Positions 1 through 6,295 of a DNA stretch of 12,479 nt are shown here, piece after piece. Each line of letters starts with the position of its first letter. The first letter of the stretch is position 1. The stretch comes from Chloroflexota bacterium (lineage in GTDB: Bacteria; Chloroflexota; Dehalococcoidia; SZUA-161): positions 1 through 12,479 of the forward strand of contig VGNW01000053.1 in assembly GCA_016865955.1 (NCBI GenBank), read 5' to 3'. Under the pieces are notes generated by a model. The model was not told where the DNA came from, searched no databases, and saw only the letters and a list, made by a program, of their open reading frames with translations. Made by a program: the position numbers and the translations under genes.

Positions 1-1395
1 TGCAGGGACTGCGGCGAGCTTACGGTGGCTATGGAAGAGCCCAAAGCGTGCTCTAAATGCGGCTCGAAGAATATCTACCAGGACTCCGATGTGCTGGACA
101 CATGGTTCAGCTCGGGGCTGTGGCCCCATTCCACGCTGGGCTGGCCCGATGAGACGGAGGACTTCAAGTACTTCTATCCCACCTCGGTGATGGAGACGGG
201 CTACGATATCCTGTTCTTCTGGGTGGCGCGGATGATAATGATGGGGCTGGAGAATACCGGAGATGTGCCGTTCCGCACGGTTTATCTGCACGGGCTGATA
301 CGGGATGAGAAGGGCGACAAGATGAGCAAGTCGCGCGGCAATGTGGTCGACCCGGTGAAGACCATAGACAAGTACGGCACGGATGCGCTGCGCTTCGCGC
401 TGTCCACGGGGAACTCGCCGGGCAACGATATGAAGCTCAGCCCGCAGAAGCTGGAGGGCAGCCGCAACTTCGTCAACAAGCTGTGGAACGCCGCCAGGTT
501 CGTTATCACCAACCTCGACGGCACGGATTTGAAAATCAACAGGAGCGCGCTACGCACCGAGGACCGCTGGATTCTGAGCCGGCTGAACCATCTGACTGCC
601 GAGGTGGCGGGGCTGAACGAGGAGTTCCAGTTCGGCGAGGCGCTGCGCCGCATCTACGATTTCCTGTGGACGGAGTACTGCGACTGGTATATCGAGATTG
701 CCAAGATACAGCTGCGCGGCAAGGATGAGAAGGACTCGCCGCTGGCGGTGCTGGTGCATGTGCTGGAGGTATCGCTGCGTCTGCTGCACCCTTTCATGCC
801 GTTTGTCACGGAGGAGCTGTGGCAGAGTTTGAGAGAGCACCAGCCGCAGGGCAAGGCGGATTCCATCATGATTGCGCCGTATCCTGTAGCCGATGCTCAT
901 GCTTTCGATGCCGGGGCGGAGCAGGAGATGGAGTCGGTGTTCGAGATTGTGCGCTCCGTGCGCAATGCCCGCGTGGAGAGCAATGTCGATCCGGGCAGGT
1001 TCATCAAGGCATTCATCGTTGCGGGGGAATCGAGGCGCGCCCTGGAGACCCACGCCGAGGCGATAACCGCTCTGGCGAGGGTGCGCCCTCTGACGATTGC
1101 AGGCTCGGAACAAGAGGTGAAGCTGAAGCGAGACCAGGCGAAGATACTGGTGCTCAAGGGCGTGGAGGTGATACTGCCTCTGGAGGGCATGGTCGATACC
1201 GATGCGGAGAAGGGGCGTTTGCTGAAGGAGGTCGAGGCGACTCAGGCGGAGGTCAGCCGCATCGAGCGCCTGCTGTCGGAGGATTCGTTTATTGCCAAAG
1301 CGCCGCCCGCAGTGGTGGACAAGGAGCGCCAGAAGCTGGCGGAGCGCAGGGATAAGCTGGGCAGGTTGAATGAGAGGCTGAACCAATTAGGCTGA
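1..1395 (+). CDS. valS: Valine--tRNA ligase, 3' part (partial)
   Basis: Class I aminoacyl-tRNA synthetase that charges tRNA-Val in the cytoplasm. The frame is open from the first base, so the N-terminal half (HIGH motif, most of the editing domain) lies outside the window; 464 codons are visible of a family total near 880. A CxxC pair (positions 1-12) and a second CxxC (49-60) are followed by the ValRS-typical segment DVLDTWFSSGLWP. The KMSKS ATP-binding loop is at 319-333, followed by SRGNVVDP. Next come the helical anticodon-binding domain (roughly 540-880) and a charged C-terminal coiled coil (roughly 1195-1392) that contacts tRNA in this family. Stop TGA at 1393-1395 lies in the loop of an inverted repeat. 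The gene converges on the carbonic anhydrase gene. Isoleucyl- or leucyl-tRNA ligase is less likely because of the DTWFSS block and the terminal coiled coil. Confidence 0.97.
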   Translation, partial: CRDCGELTVAMEEPKACSKCGSKNIYQDSDVLDTWFSSGLWPHSTLGWPDETEDFKYFYPTSVMETGYDILFFWVARMIMMGLENTGDVPFRTVYLHGLIRDEKGDKMSKSRGNVVDPVKTIDKYGTDALRFALSTGNSPGNDMKLSPQKLEGSRNFVNKLWNAARFVITNLDGTDLKINRSALRTEDRWILSRLNHLTAEVAGLNEEFQFGEALRRIYDFLWTEYCDWYIEIAKIQLRGKDEKDSPLAVLVHVLEVSLRLLHPFMPFVTEELWQSLREHQPQGKADSIMIAPYPVADAHAFDAGAEQEMESVFEIVRSVRNARVESNVDPGRFIKAFIVAGESRRALETHAEAITALARVRPLTIAGSEQEVKLKRDQAKILVLKGVEVILPLEGMVDTDAEKGRLLKEVEATQAEVSRIERLLSEDSFIAKAPPAVVDKERQKLAERRDKLGRLNERLNQLG

Positions 1396-1410
1396 GCCCA
1401 GTTGGTTCAG
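1378..1410 (+). terminator. Hairpin over the valS stop codon
   Basis: Inverted repeat with arms 1378-1392 and 1396-1410 and the TGA stop as its three-base loop. Of 15 pairs, 13 are Watson-Crick, one is G-U and one is an A-C mismatch. There is no T tract, so intrinsic termination is uncertain; it may act as a 3'-end stabiliser or as part of a bidirectional end between the convergent genes. The right arm recurs at the start of each unit of the adjoining tandem array. Confidence 0.5.
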
Positions 1411-1909
1411 ATTCCAAGTTCCAAATCCCGAATCACAAGGGCACAGCACGCTGTGCCCCTACGATTACCCCTCCCGGCAGGGGAGGGAAATTGTACAGGT
1501 GAAGAGGTGCCGCATTCTTCCCTACCTACAGTCCTTGGGCTTTGTACTGGCGAGCCATTTCGGTTAAGCCCAGCTGGTTCAAGTTCCAAGTTCCAAATCA
1601 CAAGGGCACAGCACGCTGTGCCCCTACGATTACCCCCACCCTTTAATCCCTCCCGGCAGGGGAGGGAAATTGTACAGGTGAAGAGTGCCGCATTCTTCCC
1701 TACCTACAGTCCTTGGGCTTTGTACTGGCGAGCCATTTCGGTTAAGCCCAGCCGGTTCAAGTTCCAAGTTCCAAATCACAAGGGCACAGCACGCTGTGCC
1801 CCTACGATTACCCCTCCCGGCAGGGGAGGGAAATTGTACAGGTGAAGAGGTGCCGCATTCTTCTCTACCTACAGTCCTTGGGCTTTGTACTGACTGGCTA
1901 ACTCGGTTA
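1395..1909. repeat. Three-unit tandem array of gene tails and hairpins
   Basis: Three direct repeats at 1395-1566, 1567-1744 and 1745-1909 (172, 178 and 165 bp), nearly identical by eye. Each contains, in order: AGCCCAG(T/C)(T/C)GGTTCA; a GC-rich hairpin GGGCACAGC/GCTGTGCCC (1439-1458, 1604-1623, 1782-1801); a second hairpin of the form CCTCCC..GGGAGG; and a segment that on the minus strand encodes the tail of the downstream carbonic anhydrase gene plus its TAG stop. Unit 3 is the real gene end (LTELASQYKAQGL). Units 1 and 2 read LTEMARQYKAQGL. Unit 2 has a short insertion before the second hairpin, and unit 1 has an extra seven bases near 1427. The array fills the whole gap between two convergent genes, so the hairpins may terminate transcription from both sides. 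Open frames through it on the plus strand are by-products of the repeat. Confidence 0.9.
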
Positions 1910-2417
1910 AGCTTAGTTCAGTCTCCTTCCTGGCTGTGGGCTGGTAGTACTTGTCGACCATTTCCTGGTACAGGGACTTGATAGCCTCCGCTGAGTATTC
2001 CGCTTTGACTTTTGCCGGAACGCCCACGACAAACGACCTGTCAGGTATCTTCTGCCCTGTTCTGACCATGGAGTTGGCGCCGATGATGCAGAAACTGCCG
2101 ATCTCGGTTTCGTCCAGCACGGTGGCATTGTTGCCCACCAGCACGTTGTCCCCGATTTTCGAGCAGTGGACGACGGCGCTGTGCCCTACGGTCACATTAT
2201 CGCCGATAATCAGGGACTTCCAGGCGTGCACCACGGCGTTGTCCTCGATGTGGGAGTTTTTGCCGATGCGAATTGAGCCGAAGTCGCCTCTGACCACAGC
2301 GCCGGGCCATACTCCCGACCCTTCGCCGATCTCGACATCGCCGACCACGTAGGCAAACTCGCTGACAAAGGCAGTATCTGCTATTTTGGGCATCTTGCCG
2401 TTGAAAGCTCGAATCAT
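1869..2417 (-). CDS. Gamma-class carbonic anhydrase-like hexapeptide-repeat protein
   Basis: A 182-residue left-handed beta-helix protein of the gamma carbonic anhydrase/YrdA family, cytoplasmic and normally a trimer with metal sites between subunits; the family reaction is CO2 hydration, though many members have no shown activity. Hexapeptide repeats such as VEIGEG, IRIGKN, LIIGDN, KIGDNV and EIGSFC run from about residue 24 to 150. Arg43 and Asp45 in an RGD context and the putative zinc ligands His64, His79 and His84 (GHSAVVH) match the family pattern. A C-terminal helix (about 150-182) is usual. The start is supported by TCCTCC at 2424-2429 (GGAGGA on the coding strand), seven bases before ATG. 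The last codons are duplicated twice beyond the stop, in the tandem array. Metal-site conservation favours a real carbonic anhydrase, but an acyltransferase-like or scaffold role cannot be excluded. Confidence 0.9.
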   Translation of the reverse strand: MIRAFNGKMPKIADTAFVSEFAYVVGDVEIGEGSGVWPGAVVRGDFGSIRIGKNSHIEDNAVVHAWKSLIIGDNVTVGHSAVVHCSKIGDNVLVGNNATVLDETEIGSFCIIGANSMVRTGQKIPDRSFVVGVPAKVKAEYSAEAIKSLYQEMVDKYYQPTARKETELSLTELASQYKAQGL

Positions 2418-2542
2418 CTGGTGTCCTCCGCTCTTTTTTTGCCCATGATATTCTTTTCAGGGTGAATTCTCAATAAGAACGGTGAAGCGGTTGCGGTGGC
2501 GCGGCTGGTTTCGTTTGTCGTTATAGGGTTGCGGGATGCCTG

Positions 2543-2571
2543 TTGCATTCTTTGAATTTATGGTGTATAGT
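2543..2571 (+). promoter_or_regulatory. Sigma70-type promoter for the zinc-ribbon gene
   Basis: TTGCAT at 2543-2548 and TATAGT at 2566-2571 are separated by 17 bases, a near-consensus pair. Transcription should start near 2578, giving a leader of about 185 bases before the ATG at 2762. Such a long leader suggests post-transcriptional control. Confidence 0.65.
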
Positions 2572-2582
2572 CACGTCGGAGC

Positions 2583-2759
2583 ATGGACCTCGTTGCCGAG
2601 GTGTACCCTATAGTTCATGCATCAGGAACCCAGAGGCGTAGGCGCAAGCAGGGAGAATCTATTAACAGTGTCCCGCGGGACCCCGGAGTCTCGAACAGGA
2701 TCTTGGGCAAACACATCAAGGACGAGGGCCTGGCTAATTTAACAGGAAAGGAGGTCTGA
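2583..2759 (+). CDS. Possible 58-residue leader ORF
   Basis: An uninterrupted ATG frame fills almost the whole leader of the zinc-ribbon gene and ends with TGA two bases before that gene's ATG, with the downstream AAAGGAGG inside its last codons. It would encode a basic peptide beginning MDLVAEVYPIVHAS and ending LANLTGKEV. The predicted transcript start is only about five bases before its ATG and no properly spaced ribosome site is seen, so translation would have to be leaderless. The spacing suggests translational coupling, but codon use is not distinctive and I know no homologue. It may be a structured untranslated leader instead. Confidence 0.25.
   Translation: MDLVAEVYPIVHASGTQRRRRKQGESINSVPRDPGVSNRILGKHIKDEGLANLTGKEV
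2587..2602 (+). other. Leader hairpin
   Basis: Perfect inverted repeat ACCTCG-TTGC-CGAGGT about ten bases after the predicted transcript start. Together with a 12-bp palindrome GTCCCGCGGGAC at 2670-2681 it gives the zinc-ribbon leader two clear stem-forming elements. No known riboswitch was recognised. Confidence 0.4.
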
Positions 2760-2761
2760 AG

Positions 2762-3058
2762 ATGGCGTTTGCGGACAAGACCCTGACCTGCCGTGACTGC
2801 GGAGCTCAGTTCGTGTTCAGCTCAGGCGAGCAGGAATTCTACCAGTCTCGCGGATTGCAGAACGAGCCCGGACGCTGCCCGGATTGCCGCCAGGCACGGC
2901 GGCAGGGACGCGCCGGAGCCTCGCGGGAGCCACGGGAGAAGACGAAGGTAGTCTGCGCTTCCTGTGGCAAAGAGACCGAAGTACCGTTCCAGCCCCGGAG
3001 CGGTCGCCCGGTGTACTGCGATGACTGTTTCTCCAAAGTAAGAGCACAGCGTCAATAG
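2762..3058 (+). CDS. Two-zinc-ribbon protein (zf-trcl type)
   Basis: A 98-residue basic protein with two zinc ribbons. Ribbon one uses Cys10/Cys13 and Cys39/Cys42 and carries the GEQEFY signature of the probable zinc-ribbon domain family zf-trcl. Ribbon two uses Cys65/Cys68 and Cys86/Cys89 in the form CxxCGKETEVPFQP...RPVYCDDC. A basic Arg-rich linker (about 43-62) lies between them. Proteins of this build are common, small and uncharacterised; binding of nucleic acid is a reasonable inference from basic charge and paired ribbons, not shown. A strong ribosome site AAAGGAGG at 2747-2754 sits seven bases before ATG. The gene is transcribed alone from 2543-2571 and is followed by a strong hairpin. 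Its strong signals suggest high expression. Confidence 0.85.
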   Translation: MAFADKTLTCRDCGAQFVFSSGEQEFYQSRGLQNEPGRCPDCRQARRQGRAGASREPREKTKVVCASCGKETEVPFQPRSGRPVYCDDCFSKVRAQRQ

Positions 3059-3102
3059 GAATCTATAATATATAATTGAGCTATAGTTCTCAGCGGTAAA
3101 AA

Positions 3103-3148
3103 GCAAAGTAGCTCGTCCTTCATATTCAGAAAGGACGAGCTACTTTGC
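3103..3148 (+). terminator. Perfect 18-bp hairpin after the zinc-ribbon gene
   Basis: Arms 3103-3120 and 3131-3148 are perfectly complementary with a ten-base loop. ATTATTT follows on the plus strand and TAAAAA precedes the left arm, so both strands have a T-rich tail after the stem. It most likely ends the zinc-ribbon transcript and insulates the next gene. Its length and perfection exceed an ordinary intrinsic terminator. Confidence 0.75.
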
Positions 3149-3257
3149 ATTATTTCGGCGGTCAGCATTCAGCAGGGGCGCGGAGCACCCTACTCTTGTC
3201 TTTAGTAGAATATCTGGTAGGCTAGCAGGCAAAAGAGCACGCGGTGGGAGGTCGAAG

Positions 3258-4496
3258 ATGCAGACATCACCATTGGGGCTATCGGGCGAGGCGTTTGCGG
3301 AGGTCGCGGAGAAGACGTGGTGTGTGTCCATTCTGGCAAATGTTACCGCGTTCGAGACGGATGAGGGGCTGGTTCTGGTGGACGCGGGGCTGCGCAACTT
3401 CGCGCCCCGAATGGCGGAGCTGCTCCGCCAGCGGACTAAGGCTCCGGTGCATACGGCAATATACACTCACGGGCATGTCGACCATGCCTTCGGACTCGAT
3501 GCTTTTCTTGTCAAGGGGCAGCGTAGACCGCGGGTCATCGGGCACTCGGCGCTGCCGGCGCGCCTGAAGCGCTATGAACGCACACCACGGTTTCAAAAGG
3601 ATATCAACGCACGCCAGTTCTACGGGTCTCCCTACGAGCTTCTGCCCGCGAACGCGCAGGCTGAGGTAGATACGGCTTTCCGCACGCCGGAATGGCAACC
3701 AGATGTTCTTTACGACGACAGACTCAGCATCGAGGTCGGCGGATTGACCTTCGAGCTCCATCATGCACGGGGCGAGACGGACGACCACACCTGGGTGTTC
3801 TGTCCGCAGCGCGGCGTCCTGTGCACGGGCGACCTCGTTATCTGGGTGGTGCCCAACGGAGGCAATCCGCAGAAGGTGCAGCGCTATCCGTGGGAGTGGG
3901 CTCAGGCGCTGCGGCGGATGGCGGAGCTGCACGCGTCGAGCCTGTGTCCCGGGCACGGTCCGCCGGTCTCGGGCGATGCGGAGCTGGTGCAGCGAATTTT
4001 ACTGGAAACCGCAGCCTATCTCGACTCCATCGTGGGGCAGACGCTGGCTGCGCTGGAAAACGGCGCGCCGCCGCATGTGGACATCGTGCGCAGCGTGAGA
4101 ATCCCGAGCACGGATGCGCCGTGGCTGCTGCCCCTTTACGACGAGGCTGAGTTCATCGCACGGAATGTTATCCGCTATTACGGAGGCTGGTACAGCGGCA
4201 GACCCAGCGAGCTCAAGCCCGCTTCGAGGGCGGATGTTGCCCGGGAAATCGCCCGATTGTCGGGAGGGGCTGAGGTGCTGGCGAAACGGGCTCGGGCAAT
4301 CGCTGAGACGGGGGACCTGCGTCTCGCCTGTCATCTTGCCGATTATGCGCTGGAAGCTGCGCCCGGCAACAGTCGGGTGAATGGCATCGTCGCTCGAATC
4401 TATGAACAGCGAGCCGCATCCGAGACCAGCCTGATGGCAATCGACCTGTTTCGTTCCGCCGCTGCCTATGCTAGAGCGGGAAGGGCGTTTATATAA
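3258..4496 (+). CDS. Alkylsulfatase-like metallo-beta-lactamase-fold protein
   Basis: A 412-residue protein with an N-terminal metallo-beta-lactamase domain (about 15-240). The zinc motif THGHVDH gives His71, His73, Asp75 and His76; further likely metal-site residues are Glu173 and/or His177 in GETDDH, Asp192 in CTGDL and His233 in CPGHGP. The C-terminal part (about 275-405) resembles the dimerisation domain of SdsA1/BDS1 linear alkylsulfatases: YYGGWYSGRPSELKP, then LSGGAEVLAKRA, a GDLRLACHLADYAL helix and a late EQRA. The SCP2-like C-terminal domain of true SdsA1 enzymes (over 600 residues) is absent, and no signal peptide is seen, so this is a short cytoplasmic relative. Hydrolysis of a sulfate ester is the family expectation; the substrate is unknown. 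GGGAGG at 3246-3251 supports the ATG. No operon partner is evident. Confidence 0.85.
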   Translation: MQTSPLGLSGEAFAEVAEKTWCVSILANVTAFETDEGLVLVDAGLRNFAPRMAELLRQRTKAPVHTAIYTHGHVDHAFGLDAFLVKGQRRPRVIGHSALPARLKRYERTPRFQKDINARQFYGSPYELLPANAQAEVDTAFRTPEWQPDVLYDDRLSIEVGGLTFELHHARGETDDHTWVFCPQRGVLCTGDLVIWVVPNGGNPQKVQRYPWEWAQALRRMAELHASSLCPGHGPPVSGDAELVQRILLETAAYLDSIVGQTLAALENGAPPHVDIVRSVRIPSTDAPWLLPLYDEAEFIARNVIRYYGGWYSGRPSELKPASRADVAREIARLSGGAEVLAKRARAIAETGDLRLACHLADYALEAAPGNSRVNGIVARIYEQRAASETSLMAIDLFRSAAAYARAGRAFI

Positions 4497-4537
4497 TAAA
4501 CATAATTGCAAAGTGCAAAATGAAAATTGAGGGGGTT

Positions 4538-4588
4538 CCTAATCCCCTTAACCCCCTTTAAAAAAGGGGGGATTGGGTTGTGGTTAGG
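4538..4588. repeat. Dispersed CCCCCTTT-hairpin repeat, copy 1
   Basis: Contains CCCCCTTT-AAA-AAAGGGGG (4552-4570) flanked by AATCCCC and GGATT, with outer CCTAA (4538-4542) and TTAGG (4584-4588) arms. It fills most of the 127-base gap before the radical SAM gene. The reverse complement of its core matches the element at 7451-7488, so it is a dispersed REP- or MITE-like family. It may act as a terminator for the preceding gene. Confidence 0.75.
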
Positions 4589-4623
4589 AAAGGGGGCTGG
4601 GATTTTTCGGGACAAAGAGGAAT

Positions 4624-5631
4624 ATGGTGATAAAGAGAAGCAGGTATCTGTACGGGGACTATTCCTATAACCATATTCAGCTTTATCTATACCTGTTCCT
4701 CGCCTATGCCAGGTTCAGGCTTGTAGGAAAATGCCTGAGCTACCCTCTGGTGTTACAAATCCAGACACAGTCGTTCTGCAATGGCAGGTGCATAATATGC
4801 CCCTACACCGGCGTACGTAAGCAGCACGAACAGGGCTTCATGGAATGGGGCTTATTCGAGAAAATCGTCGCTGAGATGAAGTCGGCGACTCAAATCGCTA
4901 CAGTTGGTTTCGCGTTGCAGAATGAGCCGTTGCTCGATAAAAGGCTGTTCGACTGGATCAGGTATATGAAGTCGCTGTGTCCCGACAAGGGGTGCATTGT
5001 CACGACAAACGGGGAGCCTCTGGACAGATTCAGCAGGGAGGAAATAAGGCAATCGGGGGTTGACCGGATTTGTATCAGTCTGAACGCGTTTTCCAAGGAG
5101 ATGTACGAGAAGATAAACGTCGGGCTTGACTTCGATAGGGTTATGAAGAATGTTTCCAGCCTGCTGGAAGACCAATCCCTGAGACCGAAGGTCGAGCTCA
5201 GCTTCAGGCTTACCAGAGATAACCAGACAGAAGTGAGTGCGGCGGTTAGCTACTGGAAAACCCGGGGGGTTCGCACCAGGGTTATGGGAATCTCAAATAG
5301 AGCCGGTACGCTGGTTAATTATGAAGCGGTCAGGCTCAAGAAGGACTCTCAGGGTATGCCACGGCGCAAGCGTTACTGGGAACATGCGATGTCCCGCTTG
5401 CGCGGTGTTCTGGGCTGCGAGAATCCCTTCTATAGAATGGATATACTGTTCAACGGGAAGACGCTCATGTGCTGCCAGGACTGGAACAGGGCTGTGATTG
5501 CGGGCAACGTTGCCACAGCTTCAATAAAGGAAGTCTTCAACTCTACGGAAATGAATGAGGCGAGACGATTGATACTGAGAAAACGTTATAAGCAGATAGC
5601 ATCGTGCCGGGAATGCTCTTCAGCTTTATAG
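4624..5631 (+). CDS. Radical SAM protein with SPASM-like C-terminus
   Basis: A 335-residue radical S-adenosylmethionine enzyme. Cys52, Cys56 and Cys59 in FCNGRCIICPY form the CxxxCxxC site for the [4Fe-4S] cluster that cleaves SAM. The core continues with FALQNEPLLDK (about 95-105), TTNGEPL and ICISLNAF, typical strands of the partial TIM barrel. The C-terminal part has Cys265, Cys283/Cys284, Cys328 and Cys331 (CREC) around NGKTLMCCQDW and GNV, which resembles a SPASM or twitch auxiliary-cluster domain. SPASM enzymes often modify peptides or act in cofactor maturation; no precursor peptide was seen nearby, so the substrate is unknown. A hydrophobic, Tyr-rich N-terminus (about 8-35) precedes the core. 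AAGAGG at 4615-4620 is only three bases from ATG 4624; GTG 4627 would be better spaced, so the start may be one codon later. Confidence 0.88.
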   Translation: MVIKRSRYLYGDYSYNHIQLYLYLFLAYARFRLVGKCLSYPLVLQIQTQSFCNGRCIICPYTGVRKQHEQGFMEWGLFEKIVAEMKSATQIATVGFALQNEPLLDKRLFDWIRYMKSLCPDKGCIVTTNGEPLDRFSREEIRQSGVDRICISLNAFSKEMYEKINVGLDFDRVMKNVSSLLEDQSLRPKVELSFRLTRDNQTEVSAAVSYWKTRGVRTRVMGISNRAGTLVNYEAVRLKKDSQGMPRRKRYWEHAMSRLRGVLGCENPFYRMDILFNGKTLMCCQDWNRAVIAGNVATASIKEVFNSTEMNEARRLILRKRYKQIASCRECSSAL

Positions 5632-5661
5632 GGACTGAGGACAGCAGCCGCGATAAGAAAA

Positions 5662-5694
5662 AGGGAGCTTTGGCTTAACAAGCCAAAGCTCCCT
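5662..5694 (-). terminator. Perfect 15-bp hairpin, best tail on the minus strand
   Basis: Arms 5662-5676 and 5680-5694 with loop AAC. On the minus strand the stem is followed by TTTTTCTTATC (complement of the A-rich 5651-5661), a good intrinsic terminator for the minus-strand gene ending at 5856. On the plus strand, 30 bases after the radical SAM stop, no T tract follows. It may stop transcription from both convergent genes. Confidence 0.65.
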
Positions 5695-5702
5695 GGGGGT
5701 CT

Positions 5703-5822
5703 GTTCAAGCGGTCAGCTTTCAGCTGTCAGCACATCCCCACCCCACCAGATTGCCACGTCCTTCCTAAAGAAGGACTCGCAACGACATATGAATGGGTAG
5801 GGGGATTAGCGGTCAGCGGTTA
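5703..5822. repeat. GGTCAGC micro-repeats and a dispersed hairpin
   Basis: 5709-5731 and 5808-5825 are built of GCGGTCAGC, TTCAGC and TGTCAGC words; the same words occur at 3158-3175, next to the earlier 18-bp hairpin. Between them, 5751-5782 is a composite inverted repeat, TTGC..GTCCTTC-CTAAA-GAAGGAC..GCAA. No gene is seen in 5632-5855. Confidence 0.55.
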
Positions 5823-5855
5823 GCTTTAGCCGGCATTGGGGGGAGAATGATGGGT

Positions 5856-6248
5856 TTACGACTTCCCGCAGGTATAGCAATATCCTTTATGTACGCAAAT
5901 AGTGCCGCCGCACGCGGTACAAGCCCAGCGCACCTTCTCACTTCTGACAAATCTTCGTATGCCCCGCTTTTTTATGTTGTCGAGATTCTCGATCATGCTC
6001 ATACCGTATCTGGTCCGATATCTTTTATCCAGGTGTTTCAGAACGCCGCAGGGAAACCCGTCACATTCGAAACAATACTTCGCCTTGCCATTTTGAAAGG
6101 CGGCGCAGTTCTTAATTCTGCATCTAAGAACGGAAACAGCTTTATCGACATCAGGCGCTCGGCAGCCGGGGCATTTGTTTTTCTGCCTGAGGTATGCCAT
6201 GCATATACCGCAGTTCATACCGCAGGGGGCGATCAGCTCGGTTCGCAT
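5856..6248 (-). CDS. DUF3795-like cysteine-rich protein
   Basis: A 130-residue protein with at least 14 cysteines arranged as Cys9-x3-Cys13-x2-Cys16, Cys26-x2-Cys29, Cys43/Cys48, Cys59-x2-Cys62, Cys67, Cys110-x2-Cys113, Cys118 and Cys124-x2-Cys127. The opening ELIAPCGMNCGIC followed by a CPGC is the signature of DUF3795, a family of unknown function presumed to bind zinc or iron-sulfur clusters. No membrane segment or signal peptide. The start is fixed by that N-terminal signature. There is no ribosome site, but a TATAAT box ends seven bases before ATG, so the mRNA is probably leaderless. It lies 47 bases downstream of the unrecognised 181-residue gene on the same strand, with its own promoter in that gap. 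Confidence 0.82.
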   Translation of the reverse strand: MRTELIAPCGMNCGICMAYLRQKNKCPGCRAPDVDKAVSVLRCRIKNCAAFQNGKAKYCFECDGFPCGVLKHLDKRYRTRYGMSMIENLDNIKKRGIRRFVRSEKVRWACTACGGTICVHKGYCYTCGKS

Positions 6249-6254
6249 AGTTCT

Positions 6255-6260
6255 ATTATA
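6255..6260 (-). promoter_or_regulatory. -10 box of a probable leaderless promoter
   Basis: TATAAT on the minus strand (ATTATA at 6255-6260), six bases before the ATG at 6248-6246. Transcription should begin at or within a base or two of the start codon. No good -35 hexamer is found at 16-18 bases. Confidence 0.5.
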
Positions 6261-6295
6261 CAGTAGGGGAAATCGGAACGTAGTTTATGAACTTC

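Noticed and set aside
550..1386. Long minus-strand open frame opposite valS
   Set aside because: It overlaps a certain valS frame in GC-rich sequence and shows no recognisable domain.
1402..1845. Open frame of 147 codons through the tandem array
   Set aside because: It arises because a repeated unit lacks stops in this frame; the protein is internally repetitive, and the same DNA contains the end of the minus-strand carbonic anhydrase gene.
1395..1909. CRISPR-like array
   Set aside because: The units are 165-178 bp and nearly identical throughout, without short repeats and unique spacers; they contain a gene tail and REP-like hairpins.
5793..6266. 157-codon plus-strand open frame
   Set aside because: Antisense to the DUF3795 gene, whose cysteine pattern is clear.
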